Made by a program: the position numbers and the translations under genes. This document shows positions 53,812-62,185 of a stretch of DNA of 62,185 nt, one piece after another. Within the stretch, counting starts at the first letter, position 1. Each line of letters opens with the position of its first letter. The notes beneath the pieces were generated by a model, which did not search any database, was not told where the DNA came from, and saw only the letters and a list, made by a program, of their open reading frames with translations. The stretch comes from Metabacillus lacus (GTDB lineage: Bacteria; Bacillota; Bacilli; Bacillales; Bacillaceae). The stretch is from assembly GCF_009674805.1 (NCBI RefSeq), contig NZ_WKKI01000019.1:1-62185 (forward strand). The letters are read 5' to 3'.

Positions 53812-56800
53812 ATGTTAGGAACAAAACTTTTAATTCTTTATGATAAGCACCTGCATACATGCTCACTGCCTGAAGGGGTATCTAAGGAAGTCAGGATTAG
53901 CAGTGATTGGACTGATACAGTCACATTTGCAAACCTGCAAAAATCCTTTGTGGTCACGTGGGATGGGGTATCGTGTTCCCTTGATGGAAAAACGCTTCTC
54001 CCTTATAAGCGGGCCTCTATTCCTGTAGGATCTGCTGAGATTGAATTTCTTGTTGTAGAAGAAAAAGAAGTCATCGTGTATGATTTAGCAGGAATTTCTA
54101 CAGTTACGTTCGGTAACAGCGAACAACATGATATACAGCTGAAGACAGCTTCAGCGGACTTTTCACTACTGCGTTCGCTGGAACAACCGCTCTTCCATTT
54201 GGTAGTCAATCAGGGTGAGGTTTATCATAACAATGTTTACAAGGACAGCGGGAGCAGCATCCAACATGGAGATATATTGTTTGCTGATGGGATTTTTATA
54301 ACCATTCATAGTGATGATATGGAAATGGTTGTGAACGAGGAAGAACCATCTTCAACATTAACACGATTAACAGAACGGGATACGTACTACAGTGAAGAGT
54401 ATCCGGATTATCACCGCTCTCCCCGTGTCATTTATCGAGAACCGACTCAAAAGCAGACAATTGCAAAACCGCCGCCGCAGCCTTCTAAGCCTAGTGAGCA
54501 GATTGCAAGAACAATCGTACCATCCCTTGTTATGATTGTTGCATTTGTGCTGCTTACCATTTTCCAGCCGCGCGGAATTTACATTGTCGTCATGCTGGCA
54601 ATGACAGTCACGACGATTCTCGTTTCACTCATTTATTATGTGAAAAATGTAAGACAATACAAAGCCGATACAAAAGAGCGGTTAAAAAGCTATAGAGAGT
54701 ATTTGCACAGAAAAACAAAAGAGCTTTATAAAATTAGTGAAGACCAAAAACATTCTTTGCTCTATCATTTTCCCGATATTGAGCAAATGAGGGACATGGC
54801 TGTCCGTGTTGATGCGAGAATTTTTGAAAAAACAAGATTTCACCATGATTTTCTTCAGTTCCGTACGGGTTTGGGAACAGCTGAGAGAAGCTTTGAAATT
54901 GATTTTAACGAAGAGGAATTTACACAGGAAAAAGATGTATTAGTAGATGAAGCCAGAGAACTATTAGATCAGTATGAGGATATCCGTGAAGTGCCGGTGA
55001 TTGCCTCCTTAATGAATGGCCCGGTTGGCTATATCGGTCAGCGGCATCTCGTATTAGAGCAATTACAGCTGTTGGCGATGCAGGTTGCACTGTTTCAAAG
55101 CTATCATGATGTACAAATGATCACGGTATTTCCTGAAGAGGAAAAAGAAGAGTGGAACTGGATGAGGTGGCTGCCTCATGCAAGTCTGCGTGATGTAAAT
55201 GTCAGAGGGTTTGTCTATCATGAGCGATCACGGGATCAGGTGCTGTATTCCTTGTATCAAATATTAAAGGAACGAAAACAGGTGATAGATGCGAAGGGAA
55301 ATACAAGTGAAAAAACGTACTTCTTTCCGCACTTTGTTGTTCTGATTACAGATGAAAAATTAATTCTTGATCATACGATCATGGAATTCTTTAATGAGGA
55401 TTTGAGTGATCTTGGCGTCTCGCTTGTTTTTGTACAGGACGTTATGCAATCTTTACCTGAGCATGTAAAAACGGTTATTGATATAAGGGATTCAAAAACA
55501 GGTAATATTGTGCTGGAAGATGGGGAGCTGGTCAACCGTGCTTTTGCACCAGATCACTTTCCGCGGATATTCAATAAGGAAGAAGTATCGCGGGCTCTTG
55601 CTCCCATTCACCATTTGCAAAGCTTGAAAAACTCGATACCTGAAAGTGTGACCTTCCTCCAAATGTATGGAGTGGAAAAAGTGGAAGAGCTGGGTGTTTC
55701 TGCAAGATGGCAAGCAAATGAAACGTATAAAAGCTTAGCTGTTCCGCTTGGATTGCGTGGAAAAGAAGATGTTGTGCAGCTTAACCTTCATGAAAAGGCA
55801 CACGGACCACATGGACTGATCGCCGGAACGACGGGTTCAGGTAAATCAGAGATTATCCAATCGTATATCTTGTCTCTCAGTATTAATTTTCACCCATATG
55901 AAGTCGCCTTCTTACTAATAGATTACAAAGGTGGGGGAATGGCGAATTTATTTAAGAAGCTCCCGCATTTAGTGGGGACGATTACAAACTTGGATCGTAG
56001 CCAATCAATGCGGGCACTAGCTTCTATTAAGGCAGAACTTCAGAAGAGACAGCGTCTTTTTGGAGAAAATAATGTGAATCATATTAATCAATATCACAAG
56101 CTCTATAAGCAAGGAAAAGTACAAGAACCTATGCCGCATCTGTTTTTAATCTCAGATGAATTTGCTGAATTAAAATCGGAGCAGCCTGATTTTATGAAAG
56201 AGCTGGTTTCAACAGCACGGATCGGCCGGTCTCTTGGGATTCATTTAATCTTGGCGACGCAAAAGCCAAGCGGGGTAGTAGATGATCAAATTTGGTCAAA
56301 CTCAAAATTCAAGCTTGCCTTAAAAGTTCAGAATGCAAGTGATTCCAACGAAATTTTAAAAACGCCGGATGCTGCAGAAATTACACTGCCGGGCCGTGCA
56401 TATCTGCAAGTCGGCAATAATGAAATTTATGAACTGTTCCAAAGTGCGTGGAGCGGAGCTGATTATATTCCCGACCAGGATAATTACGATCTGATCGATA
56501 CGACAATTTATGCAATCAATGATCTGGGGCAGTATGACATTTTAACGGAAGATTTAAGTGGATTGAGTCATAAAAACCAAGTGGAAAAAATACCAACGGA
56601 GCTTGATGCAGTGATTGATCATCTGCATGATTTTGCTCAGAAACGGGAAATTGCCCCTTTGCCAAAGCCGTGGCTGCCTCCGCTGCCTGAGATCATCATG
56701 TCAGAAGAGCTGCACTCAGTAAAGTTTGAAGAAGCTTGGACAGAAGAGAAAAAACCACTTTCAGTAACAATTGGGTTGCTGGATCAGCCAGAGCTTCAAT

Positions 56801-58266
56801 CTCAAACACCGTTCACTTTGGATTTAACGAAGGATGGCCATATCGCTGTATTTGCCAGTCCTGGTTATGGGAAATCCACTTTCCTGCAAAGCGTTGTCAT
56901 GAATTTATCAAAACAACATAGTCCTGAGCATTTACATGTGTATTTGCTCGATTTTGGCACCAATGGATTACTGCCGTTAAAAGGTCTGCCGCATACAGCA
57001 GACGTCATTCTTGTTGATGAAATAGAGAAAGTTCATAAGCTGATCCGATTACTAACGATGCTGATGAAGAAGAGAAAACAGCTCCTCAGTCAATATGGCG
57101 TAGCGAACGTGTCAATGTACGAGAGATCGAGTGGACAGATTGAGCCAAACTTATTAATTGTTATAGATAACTTCGACACAGTGAGGGATACAGATTTCTC
57201 AGAAGAGTTCGAGAAAATCATCACGCAAATTGCCCGTGAAGGAGCGAGTGTCGGAATTCATTTAGCGATTAGTGCGGGAAGACAGGGAGCTCTGCGCATG
57301 CCATTGCTGTCCAATATTAAGACACAAATTCCTCTTTATTTAATTGAACAAACAGAGGCACGTTCCATTATCGGCCGGACAGACCTGGAGATTGAGGCAA
57401 TCCCGGGCCGAGGCCTGGTGAAGCTGGATGAGCCGGCACTATTTCAAACGATGTTACCTGCGGAAGGTTCAGAGGCATTGGAAATCATCGGGTCCATTCA
57501 GAGTACCGCCCGCATTATGGACAACTTCTGGAAAGGTGAACGCCCTGACGACATTCCAATGATGCCGGAGGGTGTCATAGATTTCGAAGAGTTTAAGAGG
57601 AAAAGAAAAACGAAAAAGCTGGTTGAACAAAATCATTTGCCGCTGGGATTGGATTTTGAAGAAGTGGCGCCAATCGGCTTTGATCCTGTAAAAGATGGGT
57701 TCCTCATTGCTGTTAGTGATCGAAGAGATGGCTTGGATAAAATGATACATGCTATTTCACATAGTATGACATTGCTGAAGGAACCTTTCCAAACGATGCT
57801 GATTGATCATGCTGATCAAGGCTTTGCTGATATTGGGTTGAAAATGAAGAATTACATTTCAGATTCTGAAAGCATCCTGTTGATGAAAAAACACATGATA
57901 ACTGATATCAGTAAGCGCATAAAGGGTAAACAAAGTGGTATAAAATGGATGATCCTCATAAGGGATTTAAAAGACTTTGCTGAAAGAAGCAGCCTGCTTG
58001 AAGAAGAACTATCCATTCTATTTGAACAAGGTCCAAAGGTTGGTATCCATTTTATTATTTGCGGAGATGCCAGCTATATAAATACAAGCTATGAAAAGAC
58101 AGCAAAAACAATTCGTAGCTTGGCCAATTCAGGATTAGTCAGCATGCGTCTTGGTGATCAAGATATATTCAGCCAGCCATTTATACGCAAGGAAACATAC
58201 CCGAAAGAGTTTGAAGTCTATTTTGCAAGGGATCACCAGCATATCAAAATAAAATTACCACAGTAG
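53812..58266 (+). CDS. essC: Type VII secretion ATPase EssC (YukBA)
   Basis: The 1,484-residue motor of the system. Two FHA-type domains occupy the first 200 residues, then two membrane helices (about 234-253 and 255-278) and a linker domain. FtsK/SpoIIIE domain D1 has Walker A GTTGSGKSE at 672-680, Walker B LFLISDEFAEL and ILATQKPSGVVDD. D2 has Walker A ASPGYGKST at 1015-1023 and LLIVIDNFDTV. D3 is degenerate, with no recognisable P-loop where SDRRDGLDK stands. The length is close to staphylococcal EssC. The C-terminal third is the part that varies with effector repertoire in staphylococci; here it precedes an LXG module. ATG follows GAGAGAGGAAGAAA. Confidence 0.95.
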   Translation: MLGTKLLILYDKHLHTCSLPEGVSKEVRISSDWTDTVTFANLQKSFVVTWDGVSCSLDGKTLLPYKRASIPVGSAEIEFLVVEEKEVIVYDLAGISTVTFGNSEQHDIQLKTASADFSLLRSLEQPLFHLVVNQGEVYHNNVYKDSGSSIQHGDILFADGIFITIHSDDMEMVVNEEEPSSTLTRLTERDTYYSEEYPDYHRSPRVIYREPTQKQTIAKPPPQPSKPSEQIARTIVPSLVMIVAFVLLTIFQPRGIYIVVMLAMTVTTILVSLIYYVKNVRQYKADTKERLKSYREYLHRKTKELYKISEDQKHSLLYHFPDIEQMRDMAVRVDARIFEKTRFHHDFLQFRTGLGTAERSFEIDFNEEEFTQEKDVLVDEARELLDQYEDIREVPVIASLMNGPVGYIGQRHLVLEQLQLLAMQVALFQSYHDVQMITVFPEEEKEEWNWMRWLPHASLRDVNVRGFVYHERSRDQVLYSLYQILKERKQVIDAKGNTSEKTYFFPHFVVLITDEKLILDHTIMEFFNEDLSDLGVSLVFVQDVMQSLPEHVKTVIDIRDSKTGNIVLEDGELVNRAFAPDHFPRIFNKEEVSRALAPIHHLQSLKNSIPESVTFLQMYGVEKVEELGVSARWQANETYKSLAVPLGLRGKEDVVQLNLHEKAHGPHGLIAGTTGSGKSEIIQSYILSLSINFHPYEVAFLLIDYKGGGMANLFKKLPHLVGTITNLDRSQSMRALASIKAELQKRQRLFGENNVNHINQYHKLYKQGKVQEPMPHLFLISDEFAELKSEQPDFMKELVSTARIGRSLGIHLILATQKPSGVVDDQIWSNSKFKLALKVQNASDSNEILKTPDAAEITLPGRAYLQVGNNEIYELFQSAWSGADYIPDQDNYDLIDTTIYAINDLGQYDILTEDLSGLSHKNQVEKIPTELDAVIDHLHDFAQKREIAPLPKPWLPPLPEIIMSEELHSVKFEEAWTEEKKPLSVTIGLLDQPELQSQTPFTLDLTKDGHIAVFASPGYGKSTFLQSVVMNLSKQHSPEHLHVYLLDFGTNGLLPLKGLPHTADVILVDEIEKVHKLIRLLTMLMKKRKQLLSQYGVANVSMYERSSGQIEPNLLIVIDNFDTVRDTDFSEEFEKIITQIAREGASVGIHLAISAGRQGALRMPLLSNIKTQIPLYLIEQTEARSIIGRTDLEIEAIPGRGLVKLDEPALFQTMLPAEGSEALEIIGSIQSTARIMDNFWKGERPDDIPMMPEGVIDFEEFKRKRKTKKLVEQNHLPLGLDFEEVAPIGFDPVKDGFLIAVSDRRDGLDKMIHAISHSMTLLKEPFQTMLIDHADQGFADIGLKMKNYISDSESILLMKKHMITDISKRIKGKQSGIKWMILIRDLKDFAERSSLLEEELSILFEQGPKVGIHFIICGDASYINTSYEKTAKTIRSLANSGLVSMRLGDQDIFSQPFIRKETYPKEFEVYFARDHQHIKIKLPQ

Positions 58267-58279
58267 GGAGGTAGAAAAG

Positions 58280-58708
58280 ATGAGTTCGTTTAGTCATGTA
58301 AATTATTTACATTCTAGAAAGGGTTCAATTCATAGTCAAATTCAGTCTAATACAACACTAATATCTGATCTGGAAGCTAAAATATCCCGTTTACAGACAG
58401 CTTTAAGAGAGATCTCCAGCAGTTTGACAAGCTTGGAATCTGAAAAAAGTTCAATAGACAGTCTATCTATTGATGAAAGCAGCTGGCGTGGAAAGAAAAA
58501 AGAAGATTTCCAAAAAAAATATGATCAATTTAAGGAAAGTGTTAAAACCTATATCTCCAATGTTGTTGATGCAAAAGAAGCAATTGCCAATGATATTAAG
58601 AGATATGAAAACGAAAAGGCCTTATGCCATTCTAGTATAGCGAGCTTACAGAATACACTTCAGTCTTTGGATATACAAATAGCCCAAGCACAAAGGGAGT
58701 TGAGTTAA
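58280..58708 (+). CDS. YwqH-like DUF5082 helical protein, LXG partner
   Basis: A 142-residue, almost wholly helical protein with long coiled-coil segments (residues 24-57 and 110-141) and a central WRGKKKEDF, a W-x-G-like turn that recalls WXG100 proteins. It matches the DUF5082 family represented by YwqH, encoded beside LXG toxins in B. subtilis. Small helical partners of this kind help LXG proteins reach the type VII machine. It starts 14 nt after essC with TAGGGAGGTAG and ends one base before the next ATG, so it is co-translated with the toxin set. Confidence 0.8.
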   Translation: MSSFSHVNYLHSRKGSIHSQIQSNTTLISDLEAKISRLQTALREISSSLTSLESEKSSIDSLSIDESSWRGKKKEDFQKKYDQFKESVKTYISNVVDAKEAIANDIKRYENEKALCHSSIASLQNTLQSLDIQIAQAQRELS

Positions 58709-59008
58709 ATGTCTAAAGAAGTTTCTATTAATATCAGTGCCTTTCGCGCAAAAGTAACAAAGCTAAAAACATCTGTTGGAGAAATAGATGCAAAGCAAAC
58801 AACAAGTTCATTCAGCTATACAAATATCGAACCATTTACAAAGGACCTGGAAAATGTGATAGAAGCGCTGTCCTTATTGGAGCGGTATAGGGGCATTTTG
58901 GAAGCAGATGCGGAGATTTTAGAAGAGACAGGGGAACAAATGAGAATAAAAGATCTAGAGTTAGCAGCATCATACCAAGTTCGTTCCGGTCCACAGATGG
59001 TACGTTAA
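58709..59008 (+). CDS. YwqI/YxiC-like DUF5344 helical protein, LXG partner
   Basis: A 99-residue helical protein beginning MSKEVSINISAFRAKVTKLK, typical of the YwqI/YxiC (DUF5344) family that lies between DUF5082 genes and LXG toxins. The C-terminal half is amphipathic (LEADAEILEETGEQMRIKDL). It begins directly after the stop of the previous gene (TAA ATG) with AAAGGGAG as ribosome binding site, and the LXG gene starts 20 nt downstream. It is probably a targeting partner that forms a complex with the LXG N-terminus. Confidence 0.8.
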   Translation: MSKEVSINISAFRAKVTKLKTSVGEIDAKQTTSSFSYTNIEPFTKDLENVIEALSLLERYRGILEADAEILEETGEQMRIKDLELAASYQVRSGPQMVR

Positions 59009-59028
59009 GGAAAGGGAGGGAGTTATCC

Positions 59029-60615
59029 ATGGGACATAAAGTAGATCTTGCAGAAGTGATCGACTTTTCCGATGAGGTTAAAGCAAAATCGGAAGATATC
59101 AAAGTCAGTCTGTTAAAAGTGGAACAGCATATACAAGAAATTTGCAATATGAGTTCTTTTTCCGGTCAAACAGCAGATCAGGCAAAATTATATTTCAGCG
59201 ATCTCCATCTCACGGTTTTGACCACCTTTAACGGATTGCTGACTGATCTGTATCATAACTTGAATCAGCATATAGAAAAATTTCGTTCAAGTGTAGATGA
59301 AAGCAGTCAAACGATGATACTAAGCACCTATATCAGTGACACCATGGAAGATGTTAGTGAACGATATGAAGCGCTGGAGGCACAGCATGACACAGTGAGC
59401 AGCACAATCAGCGGTGTTTCTGATATTAGCAGTGCATCCACCCCCTCGTTTGGTAATGTGATGAATGACCATCATACTGCGATCAATGCAGCTGAGAAAT
59501 TATTGGAGAATTTACATTCTTTCACAAGTACTGGACAAAACAGCGCTGCGCAAATAGAGGGTCTGCTGCAGGAAATCAAAACAACGCTGAATTCAGCAGC
59601 CGCTGTAAGCGGCAGTGCCAGGTTTACGAATTACACGGATGCTGCAGCAACCAGCGGATTGGCTGCACTTAAAAAGTTTAATTTAACTAATATCACGTCT
59701 GCAGTATTGGATTCAAATTCTATTCATCTCATGACTTTATCCGAGATTGAGCAATTAAAGGACGCTGCAGTGAAAAATATGGATGGTACAGCTCAAAAGA
59801 TCTTAGATCATGCCCTTACAGATCTGATAAATGGAGTAATTGACCGGGAAACGTACTATGACATTTTCAATACGATGAACAAATCTACACAATCACTGAG
59901 TGAAGATGAACTCAACGAAGAAGTGCCGGTATCGGTTATTGACTATATCATAGATAATAAAGTGAAAATTGGTATTGACGTAGCAGTGAATTCTTTTGCT
60001 GGAGCAATCAAATACCTCGGGCATGAAACTATGGAATTAGGGAAAGCAGTAGGAGGGCTTGGAACACAAATTAAGAGTCTCGGGGATTTATTCGGCAGGC
60101 TCTCAAGCAAAGTAGGAAACGCTGTAACAGGCGTTGGAAACTTTACGTCGAAAACATCCAACTTTATAACAAAAACGGGTCAATATGTTCAAGGAGCGGG
60201 AAAAGCTTTAGGCAGGACATTTATAGCGGCAAGTGCTGCTATCGGGTTTTATGAAGATGTAACTGAGAAAGGTAAGACAGTGGGAGAGGCTGTCGTGCAT
60301 AATGGAGCAAGTGTGACAGCTGGTCTGGTAGGGGGAGCATTAGGTACTGGTCTTGTCACTGTTGCAGCAACTGTTTTTACTATAAGTAACCCTGTTGGTT
60401 GGGCCGTCGTAGGTAGTGTCGCAGTCGGGACACTTGCAACATGGGGGTTTAATTATCTTTACGATAACAACGTTGGAGGGCTTCAGGATGGGTTGGATGC
60501 TGTAGGCAGGAAGCTAGACGATGCCGGTAAAGCTGTTGGGTCTTTTGTAAAAGATGCAGGAGAGGCTATTAGCAGTGGTCTAGATGCAATTAACCCGATG
60601 AATTGGGGATGGTAG
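59029..60615 (+). CDS. LXG-domain type VII effector, probable membrane-acting toxin
   Basis: A 528-residue LXG protein. The N-terminal LXG domain (about 1-210) contains FSGQTADQAKLYFSDLHLTV near 44-63, where FSG stands for the usual LxG. A helical spacer follows (210-310). The C-terminal part has no nuclease or deaminase motif; instead it is glycine-rich and hydrophobic (AGLVGGALGTGLVTVAATVF near 430-449 and NPVGWAVVGSVAVGTLATWG near 455-474) and ends in amphipathic KLDDAGKAVGSFVKDAG. This is the build of membrane-depolarising LXG toxins such as TspA and TelE. The DUF443 gene that follows fits a TspA-type immunity protein. Toxicity is inferred. Confidence 0.82.
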   Translation: MGHKVDLAEVIDFSDEVKAKSEDIKVSLLKVEQHIQEICNMSSFSGQTADQAKLYFSDLHLTVLTTFNGLLTDLYHNLNQHIEKFRSSVDESSQTMILSTYISDTMEDVSERYEALEAQHDTVSSTISGVSDISSASTPSFGNVMNDHHTAINAAEKLLENLHSFTSTGQNSAAQIEGLLQEIKTTLNSAAAVSGSARFTNYTDAAATSGLAALKKFNLTNITSAVLDSNSIHLMTLSEIEQLKDAAVKNMDGTAQKILDHALTDLINGVIDRETYYDIFNTMNKSTQSLSEDELNEEVPVSVIDYIIDNKVKIGIDVAVNSFAGAIKYLGHETMELGKAVGGLGTQIKSLGDLFGRLSSKVGNAVTGVGNFTSKTSNFITKTGQYVQGAGKALGRTFIAASAAIGFYEDVTEKGKTVGEAVVHNGASVTAGLVGGALGTGLVTVAATVFTISNPVGWAVVGSVAVGTLATWGFNYLYDNNVGGLQDGLDAVGRKLDDAGKAVGSFVKDAGEAISSGLDAINPMNWGW

Positions 60616-60620
60616 ATTTT

Positions 60621-61271
60621 ATGAAGTGCGAAGTACAAACTATTAAAGCTTTAAGGTATAGAATGTTAAAGATTGAAGGCCAGACCTACATTTTAGATAT
60701 AAGCCAATTCATTTGGAATTTAGTATTTCCATTTTTAATATGGATTCTGCCCCAAACAATTTACAAAGTGGATGGAGAAGATTTGAATAGGAAGCTTAAT
60801 TTACCAGAAGCAGCAAAATCTAAAAAAAAGAAAAATGTAAGTATTTTATTTACAGCAGGAATTGCAATCTTTTTGGGGAACATATTGACTGATTTAACAG
60901 ATCTCTTTACGATCCCAAGTACGGTTTTCGTTAATAAGATAATTGCTGTCATTCTTCTGTTAGTGCTTATTTTATTCCAGGTTTTATTTAATATTAAAGA
61001 AAAAAACTATTTATTTAAAAAACTAGAACCCAAATTGTTAACAAGGGAGCGGATTTGGCTCAGACCAATGTCTTTTAAACATTGTATATATTGCTTGTTT
61101 TTGAATTTTTTTTCAATGCTATTTTTTATAGGTAGTGTAATGATAGTTCTAGACATTACGAATATTTTAGGAATTGTTTCCTTTCTTGTCATGGGATTGG
61201 TTTTTTCATTTATTCATATGTTATATGTACCTATTGGCCAGACTACGGTAAGATTTATGAAAAATAGGTAA
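60621..61271 (+). CDS. DUF443-type membrane protein, probable immunity protein
   Basis: A 216-residue membrane protein with about five helices (NLVFPFLIWILPQTIY, SILFTAGIAIFLGNIL, IIAVILLLVLILFQVLF, FFSMLFFIGSVMIVLDI, LGIVSFLVMGLVFSFIHML). The family matches DUF443, whose staphylococcal member TsaI protects against the LXG toxin TspA, often in several tandem copies. The start chosen is ATG 60621 with GGGGATGG 8 nt upstream, 5 nt past the toxin stop; ATG 60609 is an alternative. Codon use is markedly more AT-rich than in the conserved genes, suggesting horizontal gain. It contains A8 at 60822-60829. Confidence 0.75.
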   Translation: MKCEVQTIKALRYRMLKIEGQTYILDISQFIWNLVFPFLIWILPQTIYKVDGEDLNRKLNLPEAAKSKKKKNVSILFTAGIAIFLGNILTDLTDLFTIPSTVFVNKIIAVILLLVLILFQVLFNIKEKNYLFKKLEPKLLTRERIWLRPMSFKHCIYCLFLNFFSMLFFIGSVMIVLDITNILGIVSFLVMGLVFSFIHMLYVPIGQTTVRFMKNR

Positions 61272-61369
61272 ATATGTTTTTGATAGAATTGTTGAAACGA
61301 AGTAAGAGGAAGGTAGATGGCTCAGTTGAGTAATGCCGTGGTGGTTATTTAATTAGGATGGGAAATTCA

Positions 61370-61972
61370 ATGAAGTGTGAAGTACAAGTTACTAAGACCC
61401 TAAGGTATAGGTTATTAAAGATTGAAGGTCAGACTTATATTTTAAATATGAGCCAATTCATTTGGAATATTGTATTCCCATTTTTAATATGGATCCTGCC
61501 CCAAACAATTTATAAAGTGGACGGAGAAGAGCTGAATAGGAAGCTGAATATACCAGCTGTATCTAAAAAAAGAAAAATGTAAGCATTCTATTAACAGCAG
61601 GAATTGGAATTTTCCTAGGAAACATATTAACTGATTTAACAGATGTTTTTACTATCCCAAGTACGGTTTTTGCTAATAAGATAATCGCTGTCATTCTTCT
61701 GTTAGTGCTTATTTTATTCCAGGTTTTATTCAATATTAAAGAAAAAAACTTTATATTTAAAAATCTAGAAACCAAACTATTATCAAAGGAGCGTATTTGG
61801 ATTAGACCAAAGTCTTTTAAACATTGTGTTAACTGCTTGTTTATAACTATTTTTACTTTAATATTTTTTATAGTTAGTGTGATAATAGTTCTTGACGTTA
61901 CTAATATTCTAGGGGTTATTTCCTTCTTCCTCTTTGGATTGGCTTTTTTATTTAGCCATATTTTATCTTTAT
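61370..61972 (+). pseudogene. Second DUF443-type gene, frameshifted and IS-interrupted
   Basis: A close duplicate of the preceding gene: MKCEVQVTKTLRYRLLKIEG versus MKCEVQTIKALRYRMLKIEG, and high identity throughout. The A8 run of copy 1 is A7 here (61565-61571), so the frame stops at 61580-61582 after SKKRKM. The rest reads on in the next frame as ILLTAGIGIFLGNILTDLTD and so on. The 3' end then diverges abruptly after TTTAT at 61968-61972, where the IS element begins. As it stands it encodes a 70-residue N-terminal stub from ATG 61370 (74 from 61358); slippage at the A7 run could restore most of the frame. Confidence 0.85.
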
Positions 61973-62185
61973 CCGACAGAAGACTCCCTCTTCAAGCGCG
62001 TGATGAGCTTTAGCTCAGCGATAAGGGGGAGATGAATGGCGGTTGGCGATAGCCAAAACACTCACTGTCATGGTAAAATTAGAACGTGCGTTCCTATAAA
62101 GCGAGGTGAAATCATGTTAGTTAAAAAGGCGTTTAAGTTTCGTATCTTCCCTAATCAAAAACAAATGGAGTTAATCAATAAGACG
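61973..62185 (+). mobile_element. Left part of an IS605/IS1341-type (tnpB) element
   Basis: The left boundary is inferred from the point where the second DUF443 copy loses similarity to the first, right after TTTAT. The left end is structured: CTCCCTCTT (61984-61992) pairs with AAGGGGGAG (62023-62031) enclosing GAGCT/AGCTC (62005-62016), followed by a TTGGC-GATA-GCCAA hairpin (62043-62056). TGGTAAAAT near 62070 may be a -10 for tnpB. No tnpA is seen on the left side. The element continues beyond the window. Confidence 0.75.
62114..62185 (+). CDS. tnpB: TnpB-family RNA-guided nuclease, N-terminus only
   Basis: The last 24 codons of the window read MLVKKAFKFRIFPNQKQ and continue to the edge. 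This is the characteristic N-terminus of IS605/IS1341-family TnpB (K-x-F-K-F-R-I-x-P-N), ancestors of Cas12 that cut DNA using a guide RNA from the element's right end. GCGAGGTGA lies 5 nt before ATG 62114. Catalytic RuvC residues and the guide RNA lie outside the window, so activity cannot be judged. Confidence 0.8.
   Translation, partial: MLVKKAFKFRIFPNQKQMELINKT

Noticed and set aside
53812-58266. Missing P-loop in the third EssC ATPase domain as a mutation
   Set aside because: A degenerate third domain is normal for EssC/YukBA proteins.
58836-59147. 103-codon minus-strand ORF in the LXG module
   Set aside because: Antisense to the YwqI-like and LXG genes, with no supporting start; it was considered as a possible antitoxin.

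Overview
The window is chromosomal DNA of a Bacillaceae bacterium. The inference rests on gene order: yebE-yebG, the twelve-gene purEKBCSQLFMNHD operon behind a guanine riboswitch, then yerA-yerB-yerC, pcrB-pcrA-ligA-camS, an opuE-type proline symporter, gatCAB, dgkB and rlmCD run in the order of the corresponding Bacillus subtilis region. Nearly all genes are on the plus strand with strong AGGAGG-type ribosome binding sites. The genus cannot be fixed from the sequence alone.

Layout. 1-300 is a 42-43 nt tandem repeat. 0.5-1.3 kb holds yebE/yebG. 1.28-14.38 kb is the pur transcription unit (PurR-box-like motifs, sigma-A promoter, guanine aptamer, antiterminator/terminator, twelve overlapping or tightly spaced genes, closing terminator), which encodes the whole PRPP-to-IMP pathway. 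14.4-14.8 kb is a second copy of the 42-nt repeat. 15.2-24.8 kb is yerABC, then the pcrB/pcrA/ligA/camS cluster. 24.8-25.9 kb is a five-unit tandem array of about 192-255 nt, with no gene. 26.1-32.9 kb is a proline-related accessory block: P5C dehydrogenase, two convergent sodium/proline symporters, a second RsgA-type GTPase behind what looks like a leader-peptide attenuator, and two very small membrane-protein genes. 33.2-38.3 kb has a small heat-shock protein and a 1,496-residue secreted glycosidase/phosphatase. 38.5-44.3 kb returns to the conserved core (gatCAB, dgkB, rlmCD).

44.4-47.2 kb is a disturbed zone: a gene fragment whose 5' end runs into the 42-nt repeat, a separate 52-nt palindromic tandem array, a NUDIX hydrolase and a short-chain dehydrogenase. 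From 47.8 kb to the right edge is a type VII (ESX/Yuk) secretion locus: esxA, esaA, essA, esaB, essB, essC, in the gene order familiar from Staphylococcus rather than B. subtilis. A secreted-effector module follows at once: two small helical YwqH/YwqI-like partner proteins, an LXG-type protein with a glycine-rich hydrophobic C-terminus, and two tandem DUF443-type membrane proteins (probable immunity proteins). The second DUF443 copy is broken twice: by loss of one A in a poly-A run and by an IS605/IS1341-type element whose tnpB starts at the right edge.

The most interesting items are the LXG/DUF443 module with a homopolymer-length frameshift in a duplicated immunity gene, the three-segment leader in front of the second rsgA, the three families of hairpin-rich tandem repeats, and a terminator-like hairpin inside the pur operon. 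No rRNA or tRNA gene and no CRISPR array was recognised.
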